This document shows, piece after piece, positions 13,811-15,347 of a DNA stretch of 15,347 nt. Source of the stretch: Spirochaetaceae bacterium (GTDB taxonomy: Bacteria > Spirochaetota > Spirochaetia > Treponematales > Breznakiellaceae); the NCBI GenBank assembly GCA_031290205.1, contig JAITNZ010000114.1, positions 1 through 15,347 on the forward strand. Direction: 5' to 3'. The number at the start of each line of letters is the position of its first letter. The stretch's first letter is position 1. The position numbers and the translations under genes were made by a program. The notes beneath the pieces are model-generated. The model did not search any database. It had not been told where the DNA came from and saw only the letters and a program-made list of their open reading frames with translations.

Positions 13811-14404
13811 ATGGAAATGAATTGGCTTTATTCGGATATTGTGAAAAAACATTTTGTCGACCCTCAGAATGTGCTGATGGAAGACGAGGCGAGCTGGACC
13901 TGCGACGGGCGCTGGCAGACGGGAAATATAAAATGCGGCGACCAGATGCTGATGCTGCTGCGCGTCAAGGATGATGTCATCGACGACTGTCGTTGGAAAA
14001 CCTATGGATGCGCCAGCGCGATTGCGTCGACGAGTATGCTTTCGGAAACGATCAAGGGGATGAACATCCGCGATGCCTACAACATTAAGCCCGACGACCT
14101 CGTGCAGAAACTCGGCGGGCTGCCCGACAACAAGATTCACTGTTCGGTGCTTGGCGATAAGGCGCTGCGCGCGGCTATCGACGACTATCTTTCCAAGACG
14201 GGCAGAGCGGGCTTGTTCAAGGTGGAAGCTGTCGAGATATGCAAATGCCTCGAAATTACCGACAAGGACATCGAGGCTGCGTTCAAAAACGGCGCGCGCA
14301 CTTGGGAAGCGCTGCAAGCGGCAACCAAAATCGGCAGCGGCTGCGGCGAATGTAAGGACAAAGCGCTCGAACTCCTCCACGAGTTCGAGCATATTTACGG
14401 GTAG
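13811..14404 (+). CDS. nifU: NifU-like Fe-S scaffold: IscU domain plus BFD-type [2Fe-2S] domain
   Basis: This protein receives sulfur from NifS and iron to build a transient Fe-S cluster for transfer to client proteins. Of its 197 residues, about 1-128 are an IscU domain. The three cluster ligands are C42 (in K-C-G-D, with the conserved Asp44), C67 (Y-G-C-A-S-A) and C111 (K-I-H-C-S). Residues about 138-190 form a BFD-like [2Fe-2S] domain with C144-x-C146 and C178-x-x-C181. The C-terminal Nfu domain of full NifU is absent; the frame ends naturally after the BFD domain. The ATG at 13811 has TAGGAG 8 nt upstream; an ATG two codons later (13817) is possible. It lies between nifS and nifJ, whose product needs several clusters. 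Confidence 0.9.
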   Translation: MEMNWLYSDIVKKHFVDPQNVLMEDEASWTCDGRWQTGNIKCGDQMLMLLRVKDDVIDDCRWKTYGCASAIASTSMLSETIKGMNIRDAYNIKPDDLVQKLGGLPDNKIHCSVLGDKALRAAIDDYLSKTGRAGLFKVEAVEICKCLEITDKDIEAAFKNGARTWEALQAATKIGSGCGECKDKALELLHEFEHIYG

Positions 14405-14473
14405 CAACCTGTTGGACTTCTTCCCTCTCTTAGGGCGAGCGCATTAAAGATTTCTCCTTGAAGTCTTTGCTCA

Positions 14474-14496
14474 TGCGGGAGAACATATCCCCCGCA
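14474..14496. repeat. Small dyad after nifU
   Basis: TGCGGG (14474-14479) pairs with CCCGCA (14491-14496) around an 11-nt loop. It lies 70 nt after the nifU stop and has no following T-run, so it is a weak terminator candidate. Confidence 0.25.
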
Positions 14497-14524
14497 CCCC
14501 CAGTTTGAACCGCCCCAAGTGGAC

Positions 14525-14570
14525 AACGCCCTTTTCATACTGAAGGAGAGGGTAGAAAGCGCCTGTGGCG
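14525..14570 (+). repeat. 46-nt repeat, intergenic copy (nifU-nifJ spacer)
   Basis: Matches trkA-internal 7585-7630 at 40 of 46 bases without gaps. It ends in the perfect small hairpin GCGCC-TGT-GGCGC (14560-14572). On the other side of the nearby inverted repeat, 14711-14726 reads on the minus strand as a G+A-rich stretch resembling 14542-14557, so the copy may form an outer, imperfect stem. Confidence 0.75.
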
Positions 14571-14580
14571 CAATCAAGAA

Positions 14581-14598
14581 AATCCGCAGATTTTGCGG
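14581..14598. repeat. Hairpin next to the 46-nt repeat
   Basis: AATCCGC (14581-14587) pairs with GCGGATT, which begins at 14595 on the far side of a loop containing AGATTTT. It stands between the 46-nt repeat and the long inverted repeat of the nifU-nifJ spacer. No coding role is apparent. Confidence 0.3.
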
Positions 14599-14614
14599 AT
14601 TGATGCAGAAAAAA

Positions 14615-14695
14615 GTCTGCGAAGGACGCGAAGAAAAGGCGAATTCATAAGGATATTTTATGATTATTCCTGTACATTCGCGTCCATTCGCGGAC
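14615..14695. repeat. Inverted repeat with arms of GCGAA-ending units
   Basis: The left arm 14615-14633 and right arm 14675-14695 pair with one mismatch and small one-base insertions across a 41-nt loop. The left arm reads GTCTGCGAA then GGACGCGAA. The right arm, on the minus strand, reads GTCCGCGAAT then GGACGCGAAT. It occupies the 461-nt nifU-nifJ spacer (14405-14865), where I see no gene or RNA. Confidence 0.7.
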
Positions 14696-14865
14696 AATTT
14701 GAAAATAGACTTCCCCCTCCTTATACTGGAGATTTCCATAGCGCCTACCTGATTTACCACGAATTTTGAAGTGCACCCGGGATCTGCTGAAGGTATTGAA
14801 TAATTGAGGGGGTTTTGGTAAACTTGGCTTATTCTATTGAAATACTACTAAGGAAAGGAAAAAAT

Positions 14866-15347
14866 ATGTCTGAAAAAAAGATGATAATGACGGACGGAAA
14901 CACGGCGGCGGGTATTGTTGGGCACGCGCTGAGTGAAGTTATTGCGATTTACCCGATTACCCCTTCGAGCCCGATGGGGGAGGTCGCCGACGAGCTTTCC
15001 GCTCAGGGGCGCAAGAATTTGTGGGGGACGGTACCCCTCGTTTACGAAATGCAGAGCGAGGCGGGCGCGGCGGGCGCGGTGCACGGGGCGCTGACGACGG
15101 GGGCGCTTTCGACGACGTTTACCGCGTCTCAGGGTTTGCTCTTGATGATTCCGAATATGTATAAGATTGCAGGCGAGCTTACTTCGACTGTGTTCCATAT
15201 TGCGGCGCGCGCGCTGGCGACCTCGTCGCTGTCGATTTTCGGCGACCATCAGGATGTGATGGCGTGCCGCCAGACCGGCTGGGCGATGCTCTCCTCGAAC
15301 AGCGTCCAGGAGGTGATGGACATTGCGGCGATTTCGCACAGTTCGAC
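14866..15347 (+). CDS. nifJ: Pyruvate:ferredoxin (flavodoxin) oxidoreductase, N-terminal part
   Basis: PFOR decarboxylates pyruvate to acetyl-CoA and CO2 and reduces ferredoxin; it is the central pyruvate enzyme of many anaerobes and uses TPP and several [4Fe-4S] clusters. Only the first 160 codons are in the window; the frame is open at the right edge. The N-terminal domain I signature is clear: T-D-G-N-T-A-A (9-15), I-Y-P-I-T-P-S-S-P-M-G-E (28-39), V-Y-E-M-Q-S-E-A-G-A-A-G-A-V-H-G-A (59-75) and F-T-A-S-Q-G-L-L-L-M-I-P-N-M-Y-K (85-100). The ATG at 14866 has AAGGAAAGGA a few nt upstream. The acetyl-CoA it makes and the pyruvate it uses are also the two substrates of CimA, coded earlier in the window. 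Confidence 0.95.
   Translation, partial: MSEKKMIMTDGNTAAGIVGHALSEVIAIYPITPSSPMGEVADELSAQGRKNLWGTVPLVYEMQSEAGAAGAVHGALTTGALSTTFTASQGLLLMIPNMYKIAGELTSTVFHIAARALATSSLSIFGDHQDVMACRQTGWAMLSSNSVQEVMDIAAISHSS

Noticed and set aside
12311..14407. Minus-strand open frames opposite nifS and nifU
   Set aside because: Shadows of the well-recognised plus-strand genes, rich in Arg, with no family resemblance.
3027..14646. GAATTC sites as evidence for the methyltransferase target
   Set aside because: Nine GAATTC sites occur in the window (for example 3027, 5301, 10042, 14641), so the site is not avoided. That neither supports nor excludes it as the target, since family membership does not fix specificity.
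14509..14769. Possible small gene in the nifU-nifJ spacer (stop-free plus-strand frame)
   Set aside because: No in-frame ATG with a ribosome-binding site, and the frame runs through inverted repeats; more likely repeat sequence that happens to lack stops.
14848..15339. Minus-strand open frame at the right edge
   Set aside because: Antisense to the start of nifJ, whose plus-strand product is unmistakable.

Overview
The window looks like chromosome of an anaerobic, flagellated, double-membraned bacterium, most likely a spirochaete of the Treponema kind. The reasons are a FliS plus FlgN-like flagellar chaperone pair whose FliS resembles spirochaete FliS, a signal-peptide protein that looks like an outer-membrane barrel, TTG start codons, a pyruvate:ferredoxin oxidoreductase (nifJ) with Fe-S assembly genes beside it, and citramalate-based isoleucine synthesis. 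The phylum call is inference from recognised protein types; no rRNA is present.

Layout. (1) 90-2140, minus strand: cimA and smpB, overlapping by 4 nt. (2) 2268-4232, plus strand: an anchored ABC-type solute-binding protein with no permease beside it, then a secreted barrel-like protein. (3) 4233-4473: a convergent intergenic region with several dyads. (4) 4474-5437, minus strand: fliS and a FlgN-like gene, 1 nt apart. (5) 5565-6611, plus strand: an RlmK-like rRNA methyltransferase. (6) 6612-6872: a repeat-rich spacer. (7) 6873-9824: trkA-trkH, a complete K+ uptake pair with abutting stop and start codons. (8) 9941-12061: a two-gene restriction-modification module, visibly richer in A+T than its neighbours, with its own near-consensus promoter. 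It pairs an EcoRI-family adenine methyltransferase with a DUF262-HNH nuclease. (9) 12383-15347: nifS, nifU and the start of nifJ, which are G+C-richer. NifS supplies sulfur, NifU is the scaffold, and PFOR is a heavy Fe-S client. Long repeat-filled spacers separate these three genes.

The most unusual layer is the repeats. A 46-nt sequence in the nifU-nifJ spacer recurs at 40/46 identity, without gaps, inside the trkA reading frame, exactly at the linker between the two RCK domains. A 36-nt repeat (34/36) lies just after the rRNA methyltransferase gene and again across the stop codon of the HNH nuclease gene, so two direct copies bracket the trkAH plus restriction block. Three spacers hold long inverted repeats whose arms are runs of short tandem units: heptads GGGTNNR, nonamers GTTCGTGNN, and 9-10-mers ending GCGAA. 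The heptad array between nifS and nifU is also a strong G-quadruplex candidate.

No tRNA, rRNA, CRISPR array or recognisable transposase gene was seen.
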